Below, in pieces: positions 1 to 5,214 of a stretch of DNA of 5,214 nt. Source of the stretch: Desulfuromonadaceae bacterium (GTDB lineage: Bacteria; Desulfobacterota; Desulfuromonadia; Desulfuromonadales; Geopsychrobacteraceae). The DNA is taken from NCBI GenBank assembly GCA_013138655.1, contig WTCI01000297.1:1-5214 (forward strand), written 5' to 3'. The notes beneath the pieces were generated by a model. It was given only the letters and a program-made list of their open reading frames with translations. It had not been told where the DNA came from and made no database searches. Positions within the stretch are counted from its first letter, which is position 1; every line of letters begins with the position of its first letter. The translations under genes and the position numbers were made by a program.

Positions 1-112
1 ATAGCCGTAGCTATACAACTGAAATCGCAACGCAGCTGGCGTGGCAAATAACCAGCAAGATGCGTTAGTTTATGGTTTACATGGCACCTAGAGTACTGGG
101 GCTTGGGGAGCT
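1..112. other. Unassigned left-edge sequence upstream of ylxP
   Basis: No gene is recognised here. On the + strand, frame 1 is open from the edge to TAA at 49-51, frame 3 to TAG at 66-68, and frame 2 is closed at once by TAG at 2-4. Neither open tail (16 and 21 residues) resembles the C-terminus of IF-2, whose gene usually sits just upstream of ylxP. A small inverted repeat, ATAGC (1-5) and GCTAT (10-14) around a 4-nt loop, lies at the very edge and may be part of a longer structure outside the window. I see no convincing promoter. The stretch could be spacer after infB, the end of an unknown reading frame, or the edge of an inserted element. Confidence 0.5.
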
Positions 113-415
113 ATGGTTGTCGGGGTCTTAAGATTGGAGCTACGGTTGTTTGCGGTACACAGCCTCAAACAGAAACGTTCTCAGGTCAGTCGAGTTCTCA
201 GTCGTCTGCGTTCCCGTTATCCAATTTCCGTTGCTGAAGTTGGTTATCAGGATCTGTATCAGCGTGCCCTGCTCGGCATCAGTATGACGGCATGCACAGA
301 GGCACAGGTTGCCTCGGTGTTTAGAAAATTGGAAGATGAAATTTACACCCTTGGTATTGCAGAGTTATTGGATACAGATATTGAATATCTGCATTACGGA
401 GAAGAGATCCATTGA
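113..415 (+). CDS. ylxP: DUF503 family protein (YlxP-like)
   Basis: This encodes a 100-residue small cytoplasmic protein of the DUF503/YlxP family, normally found between infB and rbfA. Its biochemical role is not established; the conserved location suggests a link to ribosome function or assembly. The family signature is visible: an N-terminal strand (VVGVLRLEL, residues 2-10), then HSLKQKRS (about 16-23), a helix rich in basic residues (RVLSRLRSRY), and SVAEVGYQDLYQRA (about 39-52). The length is typical. The ATG is preceded by GGGGAG at 105-110, only 2 nt away, and an in-frame TAG at 89-91 rules out a longer protein. The stop TGA (413-415) shares three bases with the TTG start of rbfA, which suggests translational coupling. 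Family assignment is secure; function is not. Confidence 0.9.
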   Translation: MVVGVLRLELRLFAVHSLKQKRSQVSRVLSRLRSRYPISVAEVGYQDLYQRALLGISMTACTEAQVASVFRKLEDEIYTLGIAELLDTDIEYLHYGEEIH

Positions 416-780
416 GTAGTTTTCGTCCTGAACGGGTGGCAGAACAGATTCACAAGGAAGTTTGTCACCTGATGATGCATGGCATCAAAGATCCCCGCGT
501 TTCTTCCGTGACCATTACCGGCGTGAAAGTTACCCGCGATCTCAGCCTGGCGCGAATTTATTTTTCCGTCAGCGATGAAGTCAATGAGCGTAAAGATGCG
601 GAACGCGGGTTGAAAAGTGTCACACCCTATGTCCGTCGACGGCTTGGTCAAGTCATGCAGCTGCGATCAATACCGGAAATCCGCTTCGCGTATGATTCTT
701 CCATCGGTTACGGGCAGAAGATTGATGATTTGCTGCGCCAAGTACAGAATGATTTAAAAGATGATCCAGCAGATAGTTGA
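412..780 (+). CDS. rbfA: 30S ribosome-binding factor RbfA
   Basis: RbfA is a small KH-fold protein that binds the immature 30S subunit and helps 16S rRNA 5'-end maturation; it is known for its role in cold adaptation. The 122-residue product matches the family along its length: RPERVAEQIHKEV at the N-terminus (residues 5-17), KDPRV (26-30), the VTRDLSLARIYFSV strand (40-53), and LRSIPEIRFAYDSSIGYG (84-101). The start is TTG at 412-414, overlapping the ylxP stop as TTGA; GGAG at 398-401 lies 10 nt upstream, and no in-frame ATG gives a full-length N-terminus. One oddity: the helix-kink position that usually reads A-x-G is V70-T71-P72 here. The last 20 bases overlap nrnA. Identification is firm; the exact start is well supported but not proven. 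Confidence 0.95.
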   Translation: MSSFRPERVAEQIHKEVCHLMMHGIKDPRVSSVTITGVKVTRDLSLARIYFSVSDEVNERKDAERGLKSVTPYVRRRLGQVMQLRSIPEIRFAYDSSIGYGQKIDDLLRQVQNDLKDDPADS

Positions 781-1708
781 ACAAATTGAATTTAACCAGC
801 GCTTTCTGATTGTATCCCATGTGAATCCCGACGGCGATGCTATAGGTTCGACCCTGGGTCTCGCCAATGCTCTACGTGAAATGGGCAAGGATGTAGTCGC
901 TGTCAATGTGGATGGCGTGCCGCAGATCATGCAATTCCTGTCGGGGCATGAACAGATTGTACAAACCCTCGCAGTAAATGAGACGTTTGATGTCGCTTTT
1001 GTGCTGGATGCCGGAGATCTGACCCGTGCCGGAATTCCCGCCGAAAAGCATTGCCGGACGCTCATCAACATAGACCATCATCCCCACTCTGATTTTGGTG
1101 ATATCTGCTATCTGGATACTTCAGCCAGCGCAACCGCAATTCTGATTGATCGCATTCTCAATGCTTGCCAATACCAAATGAGTCTCGCTGTTGCAAAATG
1201 TCTTTATCTGGGGATACTTTCCGATACTGGTTCCTTTCGTTACTCCAGTACCAACCCGGAGGCCTTTGCCGTTGCCGGTCGACTTGTCGGGCTGGGGATC
1301 GATCCCTGGGATGTTGCCTGTTACTTGTACGAAAGTCTTGCTCCTGAGCGGATGAGGTTACTCGGTTTGGTGCTGCCGTCCCTGGAAATTTCACCCTGTG
1401 GGCGCTATGCGTCTGTTACCATGACGAATGAAATCCTCAAACAATCCGGAGCCGCTGAGGAACACACCGATGGATTTGTGAATTATCCACGGGCCATTCG
1501 CGGTGTCGAAGTTGCTTTCTTTCTCAGGCAGATCGGCCCGGACAGTTTTAAGATCAGTTTCCGTTCCCGCGGAAATATAGATGTCGGCACCTTGGCGCGT
1601 AAACTTGGCGGCGGTGGTCATCACAATGCCGCTGGTGCCGAAATTAACGGAGCCTTGGAAGATGCCAGAGCAACCGTCTCCCGCCTGCTTGATCAATTAC
1701 TGAACTGA
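761..1708 (+). CDS. nrnA: DHH/DHHA1 phosphoesterase, NrnA-type oligoribonuclease / pAp phosphatase
   Basis: The 315-residue protein has the architecture of bifunctional NrnA enzymes, which use bound metal ions to degrade 2-5-nt RNA remnants and to dephosphorylate 3'-phosphoadenosine 5'-phosphate. Visible motifs are SHVNPDGDAIGS (19-30), an aspartate motif VLDAGD (81-86), the signature D105-H106-H107, and SDTGSFRYSSTNP in the second half of the DHH domain. The C-terminal DHHA1 domain carries GGGGHHNAAG (283-292), the substrate-binding glycine motif. Length is close to the Bacillus NrnA family (about 313). The ATG lies within the rbfA end (20-nt overlap), and an in-frame TAA at 755-757 makes it the only full-length start; no strong Shine-Dalgarno is seen (only AAAAG just upstream). 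Nearby pnp makes a role in finishing RNA decay plausible. Substrate preference within the DHH family cannot be read from sequence alone. Confidence 0.9.
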   Translation: MIQQIVEQIEFNQRFLIVSHVNPDGDAIGSTLGLANALREMGKDVVAVNVDGVPQIMQFLSGHEQIVQTLAVNETFDVAFVLDAGDLTRAGIPAEKHCRTLINIDHHPHSDFGDICYLDTSASATAILIDRILNACQYQMSLAVAKCLYLGILSDTGSFRYSSTNPEAFAVAGRLVGLGIDPWDVACYLYESLAPERMRLLGLVLPSLEISPCGRYASVTMTNEILKQSGAAEEHTDGFVNYPRAIRGVEVAFFLRQIGPDSFKISFRSRGNIDVGTLARKLGGGGHHNAAGAEINGALEDARATVSRLLDQLLN

Positions 1709-1711
1709 AAA

Positions 1712-2620
1712 TTGGTGCACGGATTGCTGCTGATAGACAAACCGGCTGGGATGACATCGCACGATGTCGTGCGTCAAGTGCGTCGTATTTGTCATACGCG
1801 CAAAGTTGGCCATGCCGGGACCCTTGATCCGCTGGCGACCGGTGTGCTTCTCGTTGCGGTCGGCGACGGTACAAAAATACTCCAATTTTTACTCGCAGAT
1901 AATAAAAGTTATCGTGCAACTTTCAAGTTGGGGATCACTACCGACACTCTCGATGCAGAGGGGCGGGTTCTGCAAAAAAGGGCTGTCACAGAAAGTTCTC
2001 TCGCTCAGTTGGAAACTGTTTGTAAGCAATTTCGCGGGGCTATCGAACAGATTCCGCCGATGTATTCGGCATTGAAAAAAAATGGTGTGCCACTCTATAA
2101 ATTTGCCCGGCGCGGTGAAGTGGTCAAACGGGAACCCCGGCAAGTGACCATCAGCCGTCTGGAGATTTTGCAAACCGACTTTCCGGATATCACTATTGAG
2201 GTCGATTGTTCAAAGGGGACTTATATCCGTTCATTGGTTGCTGATATCGGTGAAGCCCTGGGTTGTGGGGCGCACTTGACAGCGTTGAGAAGATTGAAAA
2301 GCGGAGCATTTTCAATCAATGATTGTGTATCCTTAGAGCAGCTGCAGTCGGTCAATGATTCCACTCCGCAACTTTTGACCCTGGATCAGGCCTTGTTCGA
2401 TTATCCGGCTGTACAGCTTGACGAAACGGCAGCCAAGGCACTCACCTGCGGTGTTCCCCCGCGACTTGAGCAGGTCGATATTATTGGTCATATCGAAGTT
2501 GGTCAGGTTGTACGTTTACGAGCAGCGGAAACTTTAGCTGCTATGGCATGTTTCGCGCCTCATCGATTAAAAGAAAAACGTGGAGATTTTGAATTGATCA
2601 GGGTCTTTGTTGGTCAATGA
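1712..2620 (+). CDS. truB: tRNA pseudouridine-55 synthase TruB
   Basis: TruB converts U55 in the T-loop of tRNAs to pseudouridine and can act as a tRNA chaperone. The 302-residue product shows DKPAGMTSHDVV (9-20), the catalytic loop GHAGTLDPLATG (33-44) with D39 as the expected nucleophile, KSYRATFKLG (65-74) with the conserved tyrosine Y67, MYSALK (117-122), and KGTYIRSL (168-175) followed by TALRRLKSG. A small C-terminal domain of the usual TruB type ends in IRVF near the terminus. The start is TTG at 1712; the in-frame TGA of nrnA ends only 3 nt before, so the start must be this TTG or the next codon, GTG at 1715. No Shine-Dalgarno is visible, so translation probably depends on ribosomes finishing nrnA. 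An A8 run at 2075-2082 lies inside the gene without breaking the frame. Confidence 0.96.
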   Translation: MVHGLLLIDKPAGMTSHDVVRQVRRICHTRKVGHAGTLDPLATGVLLVAVGDGTKILQFLLADNKSYRATFKLGITTDTLDAEGRVLQKRAVTESSLAQLETVCKQFRGAIEQIPPMYSALKKNGVPLYKFARRGEVVKREPRQVTISRLEILQTDFPDITIEVDCSKGTYIRSLVADIGEALGCGAHLTALRRLKSGAFSINDCVSLEQLQSVNDSTPQLLTLDQALFDYPAVQLDETAAKALTCGVPPRLEQVDIIGHIEVGQVVRLRAAETLAAMACFAPHRLKEKRGDFELIRVFVGQ

Positions 2621-2659
2621 ATTGGTTTGATTGTACTTTACAGAGCAACCCAACTGTGG

Positions 2660-2688
2660 TAAACAGCATAGGTTCAAATAACTATTAA
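2660..2688 (+). promoter_or_regulatory. Weak candidate sigma-70-type promoter for rpsO
   Basis: TAAACA (2660-2665) and TATTAA (2683-2688) are separated by 17 nt, each matching four of six consensus positions. A TAAAAT hexamer (2686-2691) is a better -10 on its own but has no suitable -35. The 114-nt gap after truB is the only sizeable spacer between genes before rpsO, and rpsO is known to have its own promoter in Escherichia coli. The match is weak and chance in AT-rich sequence is quite possible. Confidence 0.28.
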
Positions 2689-2691
2689 AAT

Positions 2692-2707
2692 AGCCACGCC
2701 ACTGGCT
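2692..2707 (+). promoter_or_regulatory. Small hairpin in the rpsO leader
   Basis: AGCCA (2692-2696) can pair with TGGCT (2703-2707) around a 6-nt loop, 15 nt upstream of the rpsO Shine-Dalgarno. A second weak fold further up pairs TTTACAG (2637-2643) with CTGTGGTAAA (2654-2663), leaving a GG bulge. S15 represses its own mRNA through leader structures in several bacteria, but those structures differ between lineages. I cannot match this one to a described class, so any regulatory role is inference. Confidence 0.25.
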
Positions 2708-2722
2708 TTATTGAAACTTAAA

Positions 2723-2728
2723 AAGGAG
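2723..2728 (+). promoter_or_regulatory. Shine-Dalgarno of rpsO that fixes its GTG start
   Basis: AAGGAG lies 6 nt before the GTG at 2735. It falls inside the longer reading frame that opens with TTG at 2711, so that upstream codon is very unlikely to be the start. The resulting N-terminus ([11 protein letters not shown]) is the form expected for S15. Confidence 0.9.
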
Positions 2729-2734
2729 ATCGCA

Positions 2735-3001
2735 GTGTTCGTCACAGAACGTAAACAGGAAATTATCAACGAGTATAAACGCCATGAGGGTGACACCGGT
2801 TCTCCGGAAGTTCAGATTGCACTTCTGACCGCACGGATTACTTACCTGACGGAACACTTCAAAACCCACAAAAAGGATCATCATTCTCGTCGTGGGTTGC
2901 TGAAGATGGTTGGTCAGCGTCGTCGGTTGCTTGACTATCTGATCAAGCAGGACGTCGAGCGTTACCGAACGATTATTAAAGCTCTCGGGATTCGCCGCTA
3001 A
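2735..3001 (+). CDS. rpsO: 30S ribosomal protein S15
   Basis: S15 is a primary 16S rRNA-binding protein that organises the central domain (platform) of the 30S subunit and forms a bridge to the 50S subunit. The 88-residue product is the standard length. It shows TERKQEII (4-11), [14 protein letters not shown] (19-32), the rRNA-contact segment around H41, D48, H49, H50 and S51 ([11 protein letters not shown], 46-56), QRRRLLDYL (61-69) and the C-terminal LGIRR. The GTG start is chosen because of AAGGAG at 2723-2728; the frame is open further upstream to a TTG at 2711, but this would place the Shine-Dalgarno inside the gene and add eight atypical residues. The gene stands apart from its neighbours by 114 and 185 nt, consistent with its own promoter and terminator. 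A terminator-like hairpin begins at the stop codon. Confidence 0.97.
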   Translation: MFVTERKQEIINEYKRHEGDTGSPEVQIALLTARITYLTEHFKTHKKDHHSRRGLLKMVGQRRRLLDYLIKQDVERYRTIIKALGIRR

Positions 3002-3002
3002 A

Positions 3003-3042
3003 AAAAGCAGCATGCCCCTTCGGTATGCTGCTTTTGACTTTT
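3003..3042 (+). terminator. Intrinsic terminator after rpsO
   Basis: The 5' arm (3003-3016, AAAAGCAGCATGCC) pairs with the 3' arm (3022-3035, GGTATGCTGCTTTT) over 14 pairs with one G-U, closing a 5-nt loop. The arm ends in TTTT, followed by GAC and another TTTT (3039-3042), so the U-tract is interrupted. The stem begins directly after the rpsO stop (2999-3001). The A-run on the 5' side would make it resemble a bidirectional terminator. pnp has no obvious promoter downstream, so termination is probably partial, as in the rpsO-pnp spacer of Escherichia coli. Confidence 0.8.
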
Positions 3043-3050
3043 AACCGTCG

Positions 3051-3132
3051 TAGCTCTGGAGGCTGTCCGGAGAGAATGTCTGCTCAGAGCAGCAGGATTG
3101 TCTCAGGCCAACCTCCACCAGCTATTTTTTTT
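3051..3132 (+). promoter_or_regulatory. Long imperfect stem-loop in the rpsO-pnp spacer, followed by T8
   Basis: Bases 3051-3124 fold on themselves almost completely. TAGCT (3051-3055) pairs with AGCTA (3120-3124), TGGAGG (3057-3062) with CCTCCA (3112-3117), TG (3064-3065) with CA (3109-3110), CC (3067-3068) with GG (3106-3107), GAGA (3070-3073) with TCTC (3101-3104), and AAT (3075-3077) with ATT (3097-3099). The tip is a perfect hairpin with arms CTGCT (3080-3084) and AGCAG (3088-3092). The mismatches are mostly single. In Escherichia coli a long double-stranded RNA in the same position is cut by RNase III and serves PNPase autoregulation; this fold is a plausible equivalent. T8 (3125-3132) follows directly, so a second termination site is an alternative reading. 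Confidence 0.65.
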
Positions 3133-3146
3133 ATCAGGCTAGATAG

Positions 3147-3168
3147 AGTTTCCAGATGGCTGGAAGCT
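3147..3168 (+). promoter_or_regulatory. Short hairpin just upstream of the pnp ribosome-binding site
   Basis: AGTTTCCAG (3147-3155) pairs with CTGGAAGCT (3160-3168) over nine pairs with one G-U, around the 4-nt loop ATGG. It ends 6 nt before the AAGGAG of pnp and has no U-tract, so it is not a terminator. It could affect ribosome access or protect the 5' end of a processed pnp mRNA; this is inference from position. Confidence 0.5.
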
Positions 3169-3174
3169 GCTAAC

Positions 3175-3180
3175 AAGGAG
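3175..3180 (+). promoter_or_regulatory. Shine-Dalgarno of pnp
   Basis: AAGGAG lies 6 nt before the ATG at 3187. Another ATG at 3183, in a different frame, is only 2 nt from it and leads to a stop after five codons (TAA 3198-3200), so 3187 is the start. Confidence 0.9.
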
Positions 3181-3186
3181 TAATGG

Positions 3187-5214
3187 ATGGCCTATCATAA
3201 GGTAGAAGTAACATTCAATGGACAACCGTTGACCATTGAAACCGGTAAAGTTGCCCGTCAGGCCGACGGTGCAGTTATTGTCACTTACGGTGAAACCAAG
3301 GTGCTCTGTACTGTGGTTTCATCCAGAAAAATGCGCGAAGGACAGGATTTCTTTCCCCTGACCGTCAACTACGCGGAAAAATTCTATTCAGCAGGTAAAA
3401 TTCCCGGTTCTTTCTTCCGTCGGGAGCGTGGTACCACCGAGCGTGAGACCTTGATCTGTCGCCTGATCGACCGTCCGATGCGGCCGCTCTTCCCGAAGGG
3501 CTACATGTTCGAAACCCAGATTATGCCGTCGGTGATATCCGCTGACCTGGTCAATGACCCTGACACTTTGGCGATGGTTGCCGCCTCGGCTTCGGTCGCG
3601 GTTTCCGACATTCCATTTGAAGGTCCGATTGCCGCTGTTCGCGTCGGTCGTGTTGACGGTCAGTTTGTTGCTAACCCGACCAACGAACAGATCGAAGAGA
3701 GTGATGTCGAGATCATTGTTTCGGGTTCCAAGGATGCCGTGATGATGGTTGAGGGTGAGTCGAATTTCCTCTCGGAAGCGGACATGCTGGATGCTATCTT
3801 CTTCGGCCACGAAGCACTTCAGCCGTTGATTGCTGTTCAGGAAAAACTGGCCAAGCTGGTCGGTAAGGAAAAGCGTGTATTTGAAGTCGCTCAGACTGAT
3901 GAACACCTTGTGACCAGAGTCACCGAACTGGCTGAGCCAAAGGTCGTCGAGGCAGTCAAGATCCAGAGCAAGCAGGATCGTTATGCGGCACTGGGTGATA
4001 TCCGTGCTGAAGTTAAGGAACATCTGGCTGAAGTCTACGAAGGGCGTGAAGGGGAAATCTCCGCAGCTCTCGGTTCGGTGGAAAAGAGAGTTGTGCGCCT
4101 GATGGTCGCCAAAGACCGGATCCGGATTGACGGTCGCGACATGACCACTATCCGCCCGATCAGTTGTGAAGTCGGCGTGCTGCCGCGCGCCCACGGTAGT
4201 GCTCTGTTTACCCGCGGTGAAACACAGGCATTGGTTGCCGCCACGCTGGGTACCAGGACTGACGAGCAGCGTATGGACAATGTCCAGGGGATGGATTTCA
4301 AGAAGTTCATGCTCCATTACAACTTCCCGCCGTTCTGCGTTGGTGAAACCAGTATGCGCCTTTTTCCGGGCCGGCGTGAGATCGGTCACGGTATGCTCGC
4401 CGAGCGCAGTGCCGCACAAATTCTGCCGAAACACGAAGATTTCCCCTACACCATTCGGGTCGTCTCTGATGTCCTTGAGTCAAACGGGTCTTCCTCTATG
4501 GCTTCGGTCTGTGGAGCCTCCCTGTCGCTGATGGATGCCGGTGTGCCGGTCTCCGAAGCGATCGCCGGGATTGCCATGGGGCTGATCAAGGAAGGGGAGA
4601 ATGTTGCAGTACTCTCCGATATCCTCGGTGATGAGGATCATCTGGGTGATATGGACTTCAAGGTGACCGGTTCGGCAAAGGGTATCACTGCGTTGCAGAT
4701 GGATATCAAAATCACCGGTGTGACCAGGGAAATTATGCAGCAGGCGCTGGAACAGGCCCGTGAAGGTCGTATTCATATCCTCGGTGAAATGGCCAAGGCA
4801 CTCGACGCACCACGCCCCGAGCTTTCCCCGCATGCGCCGCAGATTACCAGCATCAAGGTTAAGCAGGATCAGGTTCGTACTGTTATCGGTTCCGGTGGTA
4901 AAAATATCCGTGGCATCATTGAGGCGACCGGTTGTGCCATCGATATTGAAGATGACGGTACCATCAAAATTGCCTCTACGGATGGTGCTGCCGCCAAGGC
5001 TGCGATCAAGATGATCCGTGATCTGACCCAATCTGCCGAAGTTGGCAAGCTTTACGCTGGCAAGGTTAAAAAGATTATGGAATTCGGCGCATTTGTTGAA
5101 ATCTTCCCAGGAACTGATGGTTTGGTTCACGTTTCTGAGCTCGATAAAGAGCGTGTTCGCAACGTCACTGATGTGCTAAACGAAGGAGACGAGGTTCTGG
5201 TTAAGTGCATCGGT
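3187..5214 (+). CDS. pnp: Polyribonucleotide nucleotidyltransferase (PNPase), 3' end outside the window
   Basis: PNPase is a trimeric 3'-to-5' exoribonuclease that uses phosphate to release nucleoside diphosphates; it is central to mRNA decay and often part of the degradosome. The frame is open for 676 codons to the right edge. The first RNase PH-like domain includes [11 protein letters not shown] (about 72-82) and the [11 protein letters not shown] segment. The second includes [15 protein letters not shown] (342-356), GRREIGHG (395-402), the SSSMASVCG segment (435-443), and [10 protein letters not shown] (482-491), whose D482 and D488 are the expected catalytic acids. A KH domain has IGSGGKNI (567-574), and an S1 domain begins near residue 620 and is cut at the edge. 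Family members are about 700 residues, so some 20-40 are missing. No frameshift was seen. Expression is probably controlled by the structures in 3002-3168. Confidence 0.97.
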   Translation, partial: MAYHKVEVTFNGQPLTIETGKVARQADGAVIVTYGETKVLCTVVSSRKMREGQDFFPLTVNYAEKFYSAGKIPGSFFRRERGTTERETLICRLIDRPMRPLFPKGYMFETQIMPSVISADLVNDPDTLAMVAASASVAVSDIPFEGPIAAVRVGRVDGQFVANPTNEQIEESDVEIIVSGSKDAVMMVEGESNFLSEADMLDAIFFGHEALQPLIAVQEKLAKLVGKEKRVFEVAQTDEHLVTRVTELAEPKVVEAVKIQSKQDRYAALGDIRAEVKEHLAEVYEGREGEISAALGSVEKRVVRLMVAKDRIRIDGRDMTTIRPISCEVGVLPRAHGSALFTRGETQALVAATLGTRTDEQRMDNVQGMDFKKFMLHYNFPPFCVGETSMRLFPGRREIGHGMLAERSAAQILPKHEDFPYTIRVVSDVLESNGSSSMASVCGASLSLMDAGVPVSEAIAGIAMGLIKEGENVAVLSDILGDEDHLGDMDFKVTGSAKGITALQMDIKITGVTREIMQQALEQAREGRIHILGEMAKALDAPRPELSPHAPQITSIKVKQDQVRTVIGSGGKNIRGIIEATGCAIDIEDDGTIKIASTDGAAAKAAIKMIRDLTQSAEVGKLYAGKVKKIMEFGAFVEIFPGTDGLVHVSELDKERVRNVTDVLNEGDEVLVKCIG

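Noticed and set aside
1..68. Short open tails in frames 1 and 3 as the C-terminus of IF-2 or a transposase
   Set aside because: Neither peptide matches the IF-2 ending, and I cannot tie either to a named transposase family, so no gene is called.
82..97. TGGCAC resembling the -24 half of a sigma-54 promoter
   Set aside because: The -12 element is missing: the bases at the required distance read AC rather than GC.
2711..3001. Longer rpsO beginning with TTG at 2711
   Set aside because: The strong AAGGAG at 2723-2728 would be inside the gene; GTG at 2735 gives the normal S15 N-terminus and spacing.
3034..3039. TTGACT, a near-consensus -35 hexamer between rpsO and pnp
   Set aside because: No -10-like hexamer occurs 16-18 nt downstream (the region reads CTGGAGG), and the hexamer lies in the terminator tail.
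3183..3200. Five-codon minicistron ATG...TAA overlapping the pnp start
   Set aside because: The ATG is only 2 nt from the Shine-Dalgarno, too close for efficient use, and the overlap with the pnp start looks incidental.
3388..4434. 348-codon open reading frame on the - strand
   Set aside because: It lies wholly antisense to pnp, has no recognisable domain, and its composition is that of a reverse-strand shadow of a well-conserved gene.
4480..5130. 216-codon open reading frame on the - strand
   Set aside because: It is antisense to the second half of pnp, including the KH and S1 regions, with no family resemblance.

Overview
This window is a conserved bacterial housekeeping cluster for translation and RNA metabolism, all on the + strand. 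In order it holds a DUF503/YlxP gene, rbfA, a DHH/DHHA1 phosphoesterase (nrnA type), truB, rpsO and the first ~95% of pnp. The GC content looks close to half by eye. The gene order (normally preceded by nusA-infB) and the sequence flavour of S15, PNPase and the DHH protein suggest a Desulfuromonas/Geobacter/Pelobacter-like bacterium (the former Deltaproteobacteria). That placement is inference from memory of these families, not a search result.

Layout: bases 1-112 hold no recognisable gene, although infB would be expected to end there. Bases 113-2620 are a very compact block: ylxP and rbfA overlap by 4 nt, rbfA and nrnA by 20 nt, and nrnA and truB are separated by 3 nt. Two of these genes (rbfA, truB) start with TTG. 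A 114-nt gap (2621-2734) before rpsO holds a weak candidate promoter and a small hairpin. rpsO starts with GTG at 2735, set by a strong Shine-Dalgarno. Bases 3002-3186 carry three RNA structures in a row: an intrinsic-terminator-like hairpin directly after the rpsO stop, a long imperfect stem-loop of 74 nt followed by eight T, and a short hairpin just before the pnp ribosome-binding site. pnp then runs off the right edge inside its S1 domain.

How the genes fit together: RbfA matures the 30S subunit, S15 is an early-binding 30S protein, and TruB makes pseudouridine 55 in tRNA. PNPase degrades RNA from the 3' end, and the NrnA-type enzyme can finish the 2-5-nt remnants. The window therefore links ribosome assembly, tRNA modification and RNA turnover.

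I found no mobile element, CRISPR, toxin, phage or other accessory system, and nothing that looks like an undescribed system. The parts most worth a second look are the rpsO-pnp spacer, which resembles in layout the RNase III/PNPase autoregulatory leader known from Escherichia coli, and the unexplained sequence at the left edge.
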